Source of the DNA: Agrobacterium vitis
GTDB taxonomy: Bacteria; Pseudomonadota; Alphaproteobacteria; Rhizobiales; Rhizobiaceae
DNA: 64,000 nucleotides
Reading direction: 5' to 3'
NCBI RefSeq assembly: GCF_037039395.1
Contig: NZ_CP146244.1
Span: forward strand, 62,001-126,000
A model generated the notes under the pieces. It saw nothing but the letters and a program-made list of their open reading frames with translations, was not told where the DNA came from and did not search any database. Position numbers and translations under genes: made by a program. Shown here one piece after another: positions 16,387-26,600 of this stretch (within the stretch, counting starts at the first letter, position 1; every line of letters begins with the position of its first letter).

Positions 16387-18953
16387 ACGCCAAGCTCGAC
16401 TTTGACGTTCTATATGCAGTGCTGGACGAATGGCCTAACGCCGATTTGCCTACTGGTGCCCAAGATGGGCTCTTCGATCGCATCCTCCAGATCCTGACAG
16501 CTTGTCGAGCACAGGATAAATTGACGAACGATTTCATTAGCCTGCTTCGCCACGTTTTGAGGCGTCATACTCTTCAAGCGCAGATGACAGCGCGTTTGAG
16601 GGTCCCGGCTGTATCCATGTGGCCTTCTCGCGATCAATGGGCAAAATTCGGTGTTCGCGCCCAGAGAGTGGGAGTCGATCAATTTTTGATCGAGGCCCAT
16701 CCGTACGCTCCGTCATGGCTAAGCGATACCGATGTACCTATTTTCGAGGACTCGTTTGCAGAACGAGAAGTACGCCTCGATTGGCGGCGGCCGATAGATC
16801 CATTTCTCGAGCATGCCAGCAATTTTACTAGCTACACCTCGCCGGGACAACGTGAGGCCGTACGAAGCGCATTTCTTATGGCTCCGGGCGAAACGCTAAT
16901 TGTTTCGCTGCCGACCGGATCCGGTAAAAGCTTCGTGGCTCAGGCGCCAGTGCTTGTTCGCGGACTGGAGTCGGGACTTACGTTATGTGTCGTTCCGACG
17001 ACAGCGTTAGCGCTGGATCAAGCACGACAGACCAGGAAATTGATCAAAGATCGTCATCCACGCACCGACGTGCCCGAACTCGCGTGGCATGCTGGGCTTA
17101 CTGATGAGGAGAGAACAGAACTCAAGAGTGCGATCAGGCAGGGGCGGCAAGGAGTGCTCTATTGTTCTCCTGAGGCGGTAACCGGGGCGTTGCTTCCTGC
17201 CCTATACGATGCAGCAAGGGCCGGGTTCCTTGCGTATCTGATTATTGACGAGGCTCATCTTGTCAGCCAGTGGGGCGATGGATTTCGGCCTGCATTTCAG
17301 ATGCTTTCCGGGGTACGTCGCGGCTTACTCGAAGCCTGTGGCGGTGAGCGCTTTCGAACCATCTTGATGTCGGCGACCTTGACCCCGGAGACTGTCGGCA
17401 CGATCGACGCATTGTTTGGACCTGCGCGTACAACGCAAATGATTGCGTCAATCTATCTCCGGCCAGAGCCACAATATTGGATCCACCGCGAGTTGGACGA
17501 GCAAGCAAAGGTAGCCAAGATCCTCGACGCTGTTCGTCATGCTCCCAGGCCATTCATTCTTTACGTCACGAAGCGTGATGATGCCCGCGCATGGTTGAAG
17601 CGGCTGAGAGCAAACGGCTTTCTTCGCACCGAATCCTTTCATGGAGAGACGCGTGACGGCGAGCGACGGCAGATCATCGATATGTGGGCTGGTAACAAGC
17701 TGGACGGTATTGTGGCGACGTCCGCTTTTGGTGTTGGCATCGACAAGCAAGACGTTCGCACCATTATTCACGCGACGGTCCCCGAAACACTCGATCGCTT
17801 TTACCAGGAAGTCGGACGCGGCGGGCGCGACGGAAAGACATCAACGTCGCTGTTGATTTATTCAGAAGTCGATCGCGAGATAGCAGAACGATTGAGCGCG
17901 CCCTCCCTGATCAGCGAAGAATTGGGTTTTGAGCGATGGTCAGCCATGCTTGAGACGGCAAAGCCACTCAATCCGACGGGAAGCCTGCTCGAACTTAGTC
18001 TCGATGTCGTTCCTCCGCGTCTACACCAACAAACTGACTACAACGCAGCTTGGAATATGCGCACTTTGATCATGATGGCGCGAGCGAATATGATCGATCT
18101 AGGATCTCGTCCTCCGGAGGCTTTGGCCCGAGATGAAGGCGAGTTGGACGCGGCCTTCGATCTGCGAAATGAAGAACATTGGGCACAATATTTCCGGCAA
18201 ATCATCGTGAGCACAAACGAGTTCGCCCATCGTAGTAGGGAATTCTTTGACGCCCGCATAGCCGAAGAGCGGGGCAGATCGACGCGAGCAGCAGACGCGG
18301 GCAACGAACTCTTGGGCAGTCTCCTCCAAGGTTCGACGGAGGTCTCTAGCCTGCTTGATGATCTATATCGCAGCCACGCGCCCCGCCGCGCGATGATCGT
18401 ATCGCGCGCATGTGGAGGATGCCCAGCACATCGAGCGGCGGGGAGCGCCGACTTGTCGTATGCTGAGCCGGTCGCTCCAGGTATCGATCTATCCACTAAG
18501 CCCGACACTTCCGCTTTTGAAGGACGATTTCCGCACCTGAGTGTTCACGCCCCCATTCTCTTGCCGTTGTCCACACCCTTTGATCCAAGTCAGATCATCA
18601 AAGTACTCGGAGCACTCGTTGCAACATTTGGGATCCGCGAAATCAGTGTGTCTGACCGATTCCGCATGGAAACGCCGGCTTTGAATAGACTGCACACCCG
18701 GTCAGACAATGGAATTTTGTTATTGCAGTCGATGGACGAGGAACGCCAGCGCATGTCAGGTTTCAAGTTGGCGAGAGCGACCATCTTAGAAGAGGGGATG
18801 GCGGTGGAACCTATGCTTCTACTTGACCGACCGCTACATTTCCTCCTTTTGCCGGCGACAACGAAGGATCCGTTCCATCCTGAAAGGCGTCTTGTCGAAA
18901 CCGACAGGAACACAATTACATTCGACCAGTTCATGCTGGGTGCTCGCGCATGA
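16383..18953 (+). CDS. dpdF: DpdF, RecQ-like helicase
   Basis: An 856-residue DEAH helicase with RecQ-type motifs: YTSPGQREAVRSAF, Walker A LPTGSGKSF (about 175), LIIDEAHLVSQWGDGFRP (about 286, the RecQ aromatic-loop region), MSATL (about 329), ATSAFGVGIDKQDVRTIIHA and FYQEVGRGGRDG (about 470-480). A CGGCPAHR cluster late in the protein may bind zinc. The start overlaps dpdE (ATGA) and the end overlaps dpdG. It is very likely the DpdF component, acting with DpdE and DpdJ on unmodified DNA. Its individual biochemical role is not established. Confidence 0.85.
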   Translation: MNAKLDFDVLYAVLDEWPNADLPTGAQDGLFDRILQILTACRAQDKLTNDFISLLRHVLRRHTLQAQMTARLRVPAVSMWPSRDQWAKFGVRAQRVGVDQFLIEAHPYAPSWLSDTDVPIFEDSFAEREVRLDWRRPIDPFLEHASNFTSYTSPGQREAVRSAFLMAPGETLIVSLPTGSGKSFVAQAPVLVRGLESGLTLCVVPTTALALDQARQTRKLIKDRHPRTDVPELAWHAGLTDEERTELKSAIRQGRQGVLYCSPEAVTGALLPALYDAARAGFLAYLIIDEAHLVSQWGDGFRPAFQMLSGVRRGLLEACGGERFRTILMSATLTPETVGTIDALFGPARTTQMIASIYLRPEPQYWIHRELDEQAKVAKILDAVRHAPRPFILYVTKRDDARAWLKRLRANGFLRTESFHGETRDGERRQIIDMWAGNKLDGIVATSAFGVGIDKQDVRTIIHATVPETLDRFYQEVGRGGRDGKTSTSLLIYSEVDREIAERLSAPSLISEELGFERWSAMLETAKPLNPTGSLLELSLDVVPPRLHQQTDYNAAWNMRTLIMMARANMIDLGSRPPEALARDEGELDAAFDLRNEEHWAQYFRQIIVSTNEFAHRSREFFDARIAEERGRSTRAADAGNELLGSLLQGSTEVSSLLDDLYRSHAPRRAMIVSRACGGCPAHRAAGSADLSYAEPVAPGIDLSTKPDTSAFEGRFPHLSVHAPILLPLSTPFDPSQIIKVLGALVATFGIREISVSDRFRMETPALNRLHTRSDNGILLLQSMDEERQRMSGFKLARATILEEGMAVEPMLLLDRPLHFLLLPATTKDPFHPERRLVETDRNTITFDQFMLGARA

Positions 18954-19855
18954 GTATTTTAAACATGCCCAGTGACGGGCTCTTCAACGTCTTGATTGTC
19001 CTCGTAAGGGCACTGGTTCGCTTCGGTCCTAAATCGCGAGATGAACTCCTAGGGTCTTGTGGTGCAAATGTTTCTTCAATCGATCCGAAGCAATTGAATC
19101 AGACGCTAAACCGCTGGATGGAGCTCGGATTATTCGAACTTGAAGCGGATCAGGTTCGGCTGAATGAAGCCCACAGAAAAACTCTTGGCAAAATTCCAGA
19201 CCTGGCAGAACTGAAACTGCCAGGAATCATTCGATCCGTGGCGTTGAGACCAGAAAACAATCTTCGCTTTTGGGAATCTGAGGGCAATAGAAGCGCCGAC
19301 CTCAATCGAGGTCTTTCGTGGATACTGGCCCAAGACGTCTACTCGATCGACACCGGGTCTCATCAGCTAATACAGAAGCTGGAGAATGAGCAGATTGCGG
19401 ATTTATCAAAGCGCATCTTTCAAAATGATACGCGTTGGAACGGCCTCCGGACGTGGATGGTCTATCTCGGATTCGGCCGAACGGGGACCCGAGTGACGGT
19501 GGATCCAACTGTCGCAATCCGAGATGAATTGCCGCAAATCTTCAAACAAGACACAACCTTGTCGGCATCAGTTTTTCTTGATCGCGTGGGCGAGATCCTC
19601 CCTGTACTTGATGGTGGGAAATACCGCGTGGAAATGGAGGGCGTTCTCAATCCAGCGAGTTGGGCGGCCCCGGCAGAAAATCGGTTATCCACATCCCTGT
19701 CTCGCGCCATACAGCGTCTCGATCGCGAAGGTCTTATCGCAACAGAACAGAAAAGCGATAGCATCGACGGCGGCTTCACCTTGACGGGATATGGTGGTCG
19801 CCAGTGGCGAGACGTTACCCACATTCGACGTCTCCCTGAAAAAGGGGGCAAGTGA
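18950..19855 (+). CDS. dpdG: DpdG, Dpd system protein of unknown biochemical role
   Basis: A 301-residue protein placed between the RecQ-like helicase and the large ATPase, exactly where DpdG stands in Dpd islands. The N-terminal half has a winged-helix look (LLGSCGANVSSIDPKQLNQT, LNRWMELGLFELEADQVRL), and a second HTH-like segment occurs near the C-terminus (SRAIQRLDREGLIATEQ). No catalytic motif is visible. It overlaps dpdF by ATGA, and its stop shares a base with the dpdH ATG. It may bind DNA or recruit partners. Confidence 0.75.
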   Translation: MSILNMPSDGLFNVLIVLVRALVRFGPKSRDELLGSCGANVSSIDPKQLNQTLNRWMELGLFELEADQVRLNEAHRKTLGKIPDLAELKLPGIIRSVALRPENNLRFWESEGNRSADLNRGLSWILAQDVYSIDTGSHQLIQKLENEQIADLSKRIFQNDTRWNGLRTWMVYLGFGRTGTRVTVDPTVAIRDELPQIFKQDTTLSASVFLDRVGEILPVLDGGKYRVEMEGVLNPASWAAPAENRLSTSLSRAIQRLDREGLIATEQKSDSIDGGFTLTGYGGRQWRDVTHIRRLPEKGGK

Positions 19856-22800
19856 TGCTGGAACGCTATTGGCCTGATGCAGCTGCAGTCAACGCTTGCA
19901 TAAAAAACGAAGCTGAAACCGCAGACGTCTCTGTTTTGCTAGCGGTGCATCAGCCTGCACCGCTCATTCAACGTGGTGCGGTCTCAGGAAACAAAACCTC
20001 CGGATCAGAGCAAGACTTGCTGGAGGCGTTCCTTACCGACAATGTGCCGACAGGCGCATTGCTGATGCCTATCACAGGGCCGTCTGGTGTTGGCAAGTCC
20101 CACATCATACGTTGGCTTGATGCCCAGTTGCAGCGATCCGCCAAACGCGATCAGCTCCACATAATTCGAATCCCGAAGAGTGCGAGCTTACGTACAGTCG
20201 TGGAGCTCATCTTGGAGCCGCTTAAAGGCGATCCGCGTTATGCAAAAGCACGCGAGGACATGACACGCGCAGTTAGTGAAGTGAACCTTGCGGAGGCAGT
20301 TGTAACCTTCCGTGCTCACCTGCAAAACGCACTTACTGCGAGCCGTGCGCGGATGGTCACTGAGGTCCGTGAGAATCCAGAGCGTGCGCATCTTAAAGCG
20401 CTAATAGCGCACGCGGATAAATTGCCGCAGTTATTTAGTGATGGCGCGCTAGAGCAGCATTTTTCTGAGAAGGTCCTATCACGCGTGGTTTCACGCGCGC
20501 TGGGCGGGCGGACGGAGGACCAAAGCGACGAGGATGCGCTCCCTCAGTTTTCGGTCGCGGACCTCGTTCTCCCTGAAACCGTAGCGATCAATCAAGCGTC
20601 GCGGCCAGTCCATGATTATTACGTTCGCAATATCGCAGGCGTGGAAGTCGAAAAACTTGGCGCAGTCGTAGATTTGCTCAACGATGCGGTCGACCCAGCC
20701 ATTGGAAACCTATTCCAACTCCAACAGAGCACCGGGGGGATCACTCTGCAGGATATCATCCTAGCAGTCCGAGAGATTCTGTTGGCAGACAACAAAGATC
20801 TGGTTCTGCTTGTAGAGGATTTTGCCGCTCTTGCCGGCATCCAAGAGGTTCTCCTCAAGGTCTGCATCCAAGAAGGCGAGCGGGACGGAAAAAAAGTCCG
20901 CGCAACAATGCGAACTGCACTTGCGCTAACTGACGGCTATCTGTCCTTCCGCGATACTATTTTGACGCGAGCCCAGAGAGAGTGGGTCGTGGGCGGGCGC
21001 ACCCAGAGCGACAGCGAAATAAAGGCGAGCGTCGTTGAGATGGTTGGAGCCTATCTCAACGCGGCACGATGGGGTGAAGCCGAATTGGAACGGCGTTTCA
21101 ATCTTAAAGGCGATAGTCAGGAGTTGCATGACTGGCTTCCGTCTTGGCGTGACGAAGATATATCCGAAAGCGAAAGTGAGGCGGTTGCGGCCTTCGGCTA
21201 TAATGAAAAAGGGGATGCCCTCTTTCCCTTCAACCGAAGAGCGATAGAGCAACTCACTGTTCGTCATCTGACGGTCGGCGGTAATCTCCTTTTTAATCCA
21301 CGACGGATTATAAACGAGATTCTGCGCAACACCCTCTTAATGCGCGGGACATATCTGGCCGGCGGCTTCCCGCCAGCCGGGTACGAAGCCATGGCGCCTA
21401 ATGCAGTCCTTGCCAATTGGCTTCGGCAGACACATCAGCCGGAACAGATTTCTCGTCGCCTCGCTCCCCTCCTCGTGGCTTGGGGTGGCGATCCGATCGA
21501 TCAGAATGAGATCGCGCATATGCATCCGGCGATTTTCACGACGTTCAATCTCCCACCACCTCTCGAACTGGCCAATATCAAGTTTACGCCAGAGCCCGAA
21601 CGGCCGACGGTCCCGAAGGCCGTGGTCGTTGATACAAAGTCCGGCTCGGTCAAAGAACTCATAGAGCCCGAGGTGCCAGAGCCCGAGCATCCAAAAATTA
21701 CAGATCTGCGCAGTAAGCTCGACGCATGGTCGAAGGGAGCGTTGTTGGGCCAGAATGAGGCTCGTGACATTCGCACCGCACTGTTCGAGTTACTGAAGGA
21801 CGCAATTGACTGGCCAAGTTTGCGCATGCGGTCGTCCGACCTTCGAGCGGCATGGATTAACATACCCAATGCCTGGGGCAATCCAAGGTCTGGCCCGTAT
21901 CTCCACGTTTGCGAAGATCAAAGCGACGAGTATGGCACCATCCGCGCTGGTTTGATTGCTGCGGTCCGCTTTGCGAATCTCAATGGCAGGCGTTGGACGT
22001 ATTCAGAGGCGGACGATGACTATGTGGCTGTGGCACCGATCGTCGACCACCTTCTTGGCCAATTAATGCCCAAGCTCCTCAATGAGGCAAAAGCGCAAAG
22101 TGCAAGTCTTGCGAAGGCTCTTTTGACGCAAGCGCGGATTGCTGGTCTTTCACCATCTGTAAGGCCCTCCGGCCCCGATGTCATTCTGGAGGGGATGTTC
22201 AGTTTCACCGATTTGAAATCAGAGGCGCAGCCCTTTGAAGAGAATTGGGACAGTCTTCGCGCAAGCGCCCTCAGTATGATGCGACAACGGCCGGCCTGGG
22301 TTGCCTTGCAGGAAGAATTACTTGCTCGTTCCGCATCCTTCCAAGGTACGGGCAACACACCGTTTGCGATCGACACTGTAAGGCTCTTAGATGCATTTGG
22401 CGAAGAGGCATATGGGACCGAGGCACTCGATGGGTTGCCCGAGGATGTCCGCGTTTTCCTGCGCCCCTTGGCTGAAGCACGACTATGGCCACAACTGACG
22501 CCGGTCGTTCAAAAGCTCGACAATTTTAAAAGGCAAATCGCTGACTACGTAGATGCCAATTTCGACAAATCGACATTTGTCGCGGATCTTCAGACAATCG
22601 TGATGTTGCTGGCCAAAACTGGAACCGCTCCGTCAAACGGTATCAATCTGAAAGAGTTCGAGAAACAACTACTTGAATTCAAACAAAGCGCGTTTGTTGA
22701 TTTGGTTGGGAAAATCAATGTCATAACGGAAGCTGATCGTGAACAAATTCCGAAACTGCTTAATGCGCTCGGCGCAATCGATCTGGGTTTGATTGGACGA

Positions 22801-22974
22801 ACAATGATGTTTCTGAATCAGACCACCCAGTTGCTGTCAGCGTCTGAGATCAGCGTTTCGCGTGAAGAAGCGAACCGAAGTCAGTCTGATCCATCGGACG
22901 TCAGCCAAGAGATTGTTGCCATGCTCGAAAGTGTAGCAGGCATATACTCACAGGCAGAGGGAGAAGTGCGTTGA
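19855..22974 (+). CDS. dpdH: DpdH, large P-loop ATPase
   Basis: About 1039 residues. GTG at 19852 is immediately followed by ATG at 19855, giving TGATG overlap with dpdG; the ATG is preferred. The AAA/STAND-like P-loop is PITGPSGVGKSHIIRWLDA (about 75-90), and a Walker B-like strand is LVLLVEDFAALAGIQ (about 315). The long C-terminal half is helical and has no recognised catalytic motif. DpdH is one of the set assigned to restriction in Dpd islands. By its size and P-loop it probably couples ATP hydrolysis to target recognition or nuclease control. Confidence 0.8.
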   Translation: MLERYWPDAAAVNACIKNEAETADVSVLLAVHQPAPLIQRGAVSGNKTSGSEQDLLEAFLTDNVPTGALLMPITGPSGVGKSHIIRWLDAQLQRSAKRDQLHIIRIPKSASLRTVVELILEPLKGDPRYAKAREDMTRAVSEVNLAEAVVTFRAHLQNALTASRARMVTEVRENPERAHLKALIAHADKLPQLFSDGALEQHFSEKVLSRVVSRALGGRTEDQSDEDALPQFSVADLVLPETVAINQASRPVHDYYVRNIAGVEVEKLGAVVDLLNDAVDPAIGNLFQLQQSTGGITLQDIILAVREILLADNKDLVLLVEDFAALAGIQEVLLKVCIQEGERDGKKVRATMRTALALTDGYLSFRDTILTRAQREWVVGGRTQSDSEIKASVVEMVGAYLNAARWGEAELERRFNLKGDSQELHDWLPSWRDEDISESESEAVAAFGYNEKGDALFPFNRRAIEQLTVRHLTVGGNLLFNPRRIINEILRNTLLMRGTYLAGGFPPAGYEAMAPNAVLANWLRQTHQPEQISRRLAPLLVAWGGDPIDQNEIAHMHPAIFTTFNLPPPLELANIKFTPEPERPTVPKAVVVDTKSGSVKELIEPEVPEPEHPKITDLRSKLDAWSKGALLGQNEARDIRTALFELLKDAIDWPSLRMRSSDLRAAWINIPNAWGNPRSGPYLHVCEDQSDEYGTIRAGLIAAVRFANLNGRRWTYSEADDDYVAVAPIVDHLLGQLMPKLLNEAKAQSASLAKALLTQARIAGLSPSVRPSGPDVILEGMFSFTDLKSEAQPFEENWDSLRASALSMMRQRPAWVALQEELLARSASFQGTGNTPFAIDTVRLLDAFGEEAYGTEALDGLPEDVRVFLRPLAEARLWPQLTPVVQKLDNFKRQIADYVDANFDKSTFVADLQTIVMLLAKTGTAPSNGINLKEFEKQLLEFKQSAFVDLVGKINVITEADREQIPKLLNALGAIDLGLIGRTMMFLNQTTQLLSASEISVSREEANRSQSDPSDVSQEIVAMLESVAGIYSQAEGEVR

Positions 22975-23696
22975 CGGCCAATCTCGCTATTAGGGCTTCT
23001 GCTTTACGGTTGCGACTCGAGGCGCTGGAGAAGGCAGCGTCTAATGTTGCCGAAGTTAGCGCGCTAGAGGGTTTGCGAGCGGATTTGGCAAGCCGGGCTC
23101 AGAAATTGGCTGTCGAACAAGGCAAGCAGTTGGTGCTCACAGCGTCAAAGATCACTGTGCCGGACCCGAAAAGCATTATTGCTGCTCGAAAACGCGCCGC
23201 CGGCCTACTTGAAAAGTTTCTGGTTGAACGACAGGCCTCCACTCTAAAGCGCGGTCAAGGTTGGCGACTGTTACTTGAGGAAACTGATGCTGCCACCGGT
23301 GAACTCGCATCCGTCTTGATGAGCGCTTGGCGAGCCTACCGGCAGGCAGTATTCGCTGGCGAAACGCCCGCACAGATCCGCGGAAAGCTTGCTCACACCA
23401 AAGAGAACGATGCTGTATTCGATGAATATCAGCGTCTTTTTACGGAATTGAGGGCTAAGTTCGACACTCTTCCAAACGATCAGGCCGCCGTGAAGCACGT
23501 TGAAAGCCTCGCGGAAAGCCTGGTAAAGGTCGGGAAATCTTTCAACTTCAACGTACCGGCGGACGTAAAGCGGTTTTTGGAGGCCGTACTGTCGGTTAAT
23601 GGAGCGCCATTGTCGTTGATGACGCCGGCTGTTCAAGAATGGCTGACAGCTAACGGAAGCCTTGACAGCTACAGCATTCGAGCAGCGGCACAATGA
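22971..23696 (+). CDS. dpdI: DpdI, small helical Dpd component
   Basis: A 241-residue, mostly alpha-helical protein with coiled-coil character at the start (LRLRLEALEKAASNVAEVSA, LEGLRADLASRAQKLA). It starts at TTG 22971, overlapping the dpdH stop (TTGA) with GAGGGAGAAG just upstream. No ATG in the first 50 codons fits better. It is assigned to DpdI by position between dpdH and dpdJ and by length. No enzymatic motif is present; a structural or bridging role is likely. Confidence 0.7.
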   Translation: MTANLAIRASALRLRLEALEKAASNVAEVSALEGLRADLASRAQKLAVEQGKQLVLTASKITVPDPKSIIAARKRAAGLLEKFLVERQASTLKRGQGWRLLLEETDAATGELASVLMSAWRAYRQAVFAGETPAQIRGKLAHTKENDAVFDEYQRLFTELRAKFDTLPNDQAAVKHVESLAESLVKVGKSFNFNVPADVKRFLEAVLSVNGAPLSLMTPAVQEWLTANGSLDSYSIRAAAQ

Positions 23697-26600
23697 TCAA
23701 TCCCAACGAAAGATTTATGATCGCTGTGCTCGACAGGATTGAGCAGCGTGAGGCCCGTCTCCTGACATGGGGCCTTGTTGATGGGTTTTTGGCATCGCAC
23801 GAAGTTGCGGAGATCATCGATGCGATGTTGGACGATCCAGCGCACGCTGATGGAATAACCTTCGTCCGTGTCTCTGAGGTCGTGGAGCGACTGCGCGAGC
23901 GTGTTCTTCTTCTCGACATTGGTGAAACACCAGGCGAGCGATACCGCTCACGGATGGCTGAGACTGTTCGGCTCTCCTACCGACTGAGGCAACTCTTTCC
24001 ACAGCACCGCGGCTTGGTGGGCTGGCAGGCCGCTCCGACCCTCGTCGCAGATTTCCGATTTCTATGGCGTCGACGCCGTTACCCCAACCGGACGATCTCA
24101 GCGGAGAGAAGTCTGCGCGAGATCAGTGACGCGACATCGGATCACTATGCACGCCAAGCAATTGCTGATCTCATTGAAAGCTACGGTTCGGACTTCGGGC
24201 TAGCAGGTTTTCAGGTAGAGGCAGCAACCCGCATTTTATCCAGCCTTGAAAGTCCACGTTCGCTTGCGACTTTGGTCAGCGCAGGGACCGGCAGCGGAAA
24301 AACACTGGCGTTCTATTTGCCGGCGCTCGCCCGAATAGCATCGCATATACGTCGAGATGGTGCGCGGAGGAAGTGGGTCAAGATACTTGCAGTTTATCCC
24401 CGAAACGAACTGCTCAAAGACCAGTTCGCCGAGGTTTACAGCCAGGCTCGTCGCCTCGACACATCGTTGCAGACGGTTGGTGGTAGGAAAATCCTCATCG
24501 GAACGTTGTTCGGCCCAACCCCCGATAGTGCTGCTGAGGCTCAGGACAGTAGTGGGTGGCGGCGTCATGCAACGGGACTGGTCTGCGAATACCTGCGATG
24601 CCCTGATCCAAACTGCGACGGGGAAATGATTTGGCGCGAAAACGATAGAGCCAATAAAATCGAGAGACTGGTCTGCTCTGAATGCGATCATGCCATTGAA
24701 AGCGACGAGATCATCCTCACAAGAGAACGCCTTCGGCGCGAAAGCCCCGACATTCTCTTCACGACGACCGAAATGCTTAATCAGCGGATGGGAGACAATC
24801 GGATCCACCATCTCTTCGGCATTGGCGAGCGGGCGGCTCACGCGGTCGAGATGATGCTTCTCGACGAGGTTCACACATACGCAGGTGCGTCGGGTGCGCA
24901 GGTCGCGTATCTTCTCCGACGTTGGCGGCAGATGGTTCGCGGGCCAGTTAGCTTCGTCGGTTTGTCGGCGACATTGACGGACGGCGCGCGATTCTTTGCA
25001 ACGCTTACGGGGTTGTCGGAGCATGCCGCAGCGGAGGTAGCACCCAAAGCCGGTGATATGATCGCTGAAGGGGCGGAATACTTGTTGGCTCTTCGAGGCG
25101 ACCCAGTATCACGCACGGCGCTGCTTTCGACAACAATTCAAGCCGCGATGCTGTTGTCGCGAATGCTCGATTCCTCGGAAAGCCGGGTAAGTCGTGGTAT
25201 CTTTGGCGAAAAGGCTTTTCTTTTCGCTGACAACCTCGATGTCATTAATCGCTTGTACTATGCGATGTTGGATGCGGAAGGCCGGCGCAGTAACGGCGCC
25301 CCAGATTTGAACGCCCATCCCACGGGCGGACTTGCGACGCTTCGTTTTCCCATGACGAGCGAGCACCGAAAAGTACACGGCCAAGATTGGGAAGCGGCCG
25401 TTGACATCGGTCACAGTTTGCAAGCTTCCGATCGGAAACGGGTGGGGCGTGTAATGTCAATGGATCCGGGTGTGGGAAACAATCTCGACGTCATTGTTGC
25501 GACCGCTTCATTGGAAGTCGGATACAATGATCCGCTAGTGGGCGCGGTACTTCAGCATAAAGCACCGCGGGATGTGGCTCAGTTTCTGCAGCGGAAGGGC
25601 CGAGCGGGTCGTTCGCGCCGAATGCGTCCATGGACCGTCGTTGTGCTGTCGGACTATGGAAGAGATCGAATTGCCTATCAGGGCTACGATTTGCTTTTTG
25701 ACCCAGAATTGCCGATGCGCACACTGCCTATCGGCAACCGTTATGTCACCCGCATCCAGGCGGTTTATGCGACCCTGGACTATCTTGCCCGGATGACCGG
25801 TTATGATCGTGGTGGCAGCGTCTGGACCAATTTGTCCGGTCCTTCTGAATACGCCAACCAAAGATCGCGCCAGGATCGGTTTGCCGAAGTCATTCATGGT
25901 TTGATCACCAGCCCGTCTGAGCTTGAGCGTTATTCTTCTTACTTATCAGAAGCATTGCGTCTGGACATGCAGGAAATTCAGTCACTGCTGTGGGAACACC
26001 CCCGTCCTCTTCTAACCGAAGTTCTGCCGACGGCTTTGCGGCGTCTTGAGACACAATGGCGAACGCAGAAACAGGGCGTTATAGATTATAATGTTCGCAA
26101 CTCCCCCTTGCCAGAGTTTGCGCCTGCAAATCTGTTCGGTGAATTGAATCTTCCCGAGGTCGATATCATTACACCTGCAGTCGGTGGGGTTGTCCCCGAT
26201 CCCGTGTTTATGCCGATCGTACAAGCGATGCGGGAATTTGCTCCTGGGCGGGTCTCACGGCGCTACGGAATAACCCATGCCTTCGAAAAGCACTGGGTAT
26301 GCCCACCTCTTGATCAAAACGTTGAGCAGTCTATGCCGATCGATGCGAACGTTCGGTCAGACATGATTGGTATCTGGCAGATTTCCACTGCAGCCGGTGC
26401 TCAATCAATCCCGGTCTACCGCCCGCGTACCTACACTTTAAATCAGTCACCTGGCACAGTAGTGGACACGTCGAACGCGCGCCTAAGATGGCAGAGCCAG
26501 ATCGTCGCTCGAGACGTTGGCCAAGTCTTCAACGCGCCACCCGGGAACCCTTGGGCCAAATTTATCGCGGATGTGCGTTTCTACACCCATCAAGGCCTAA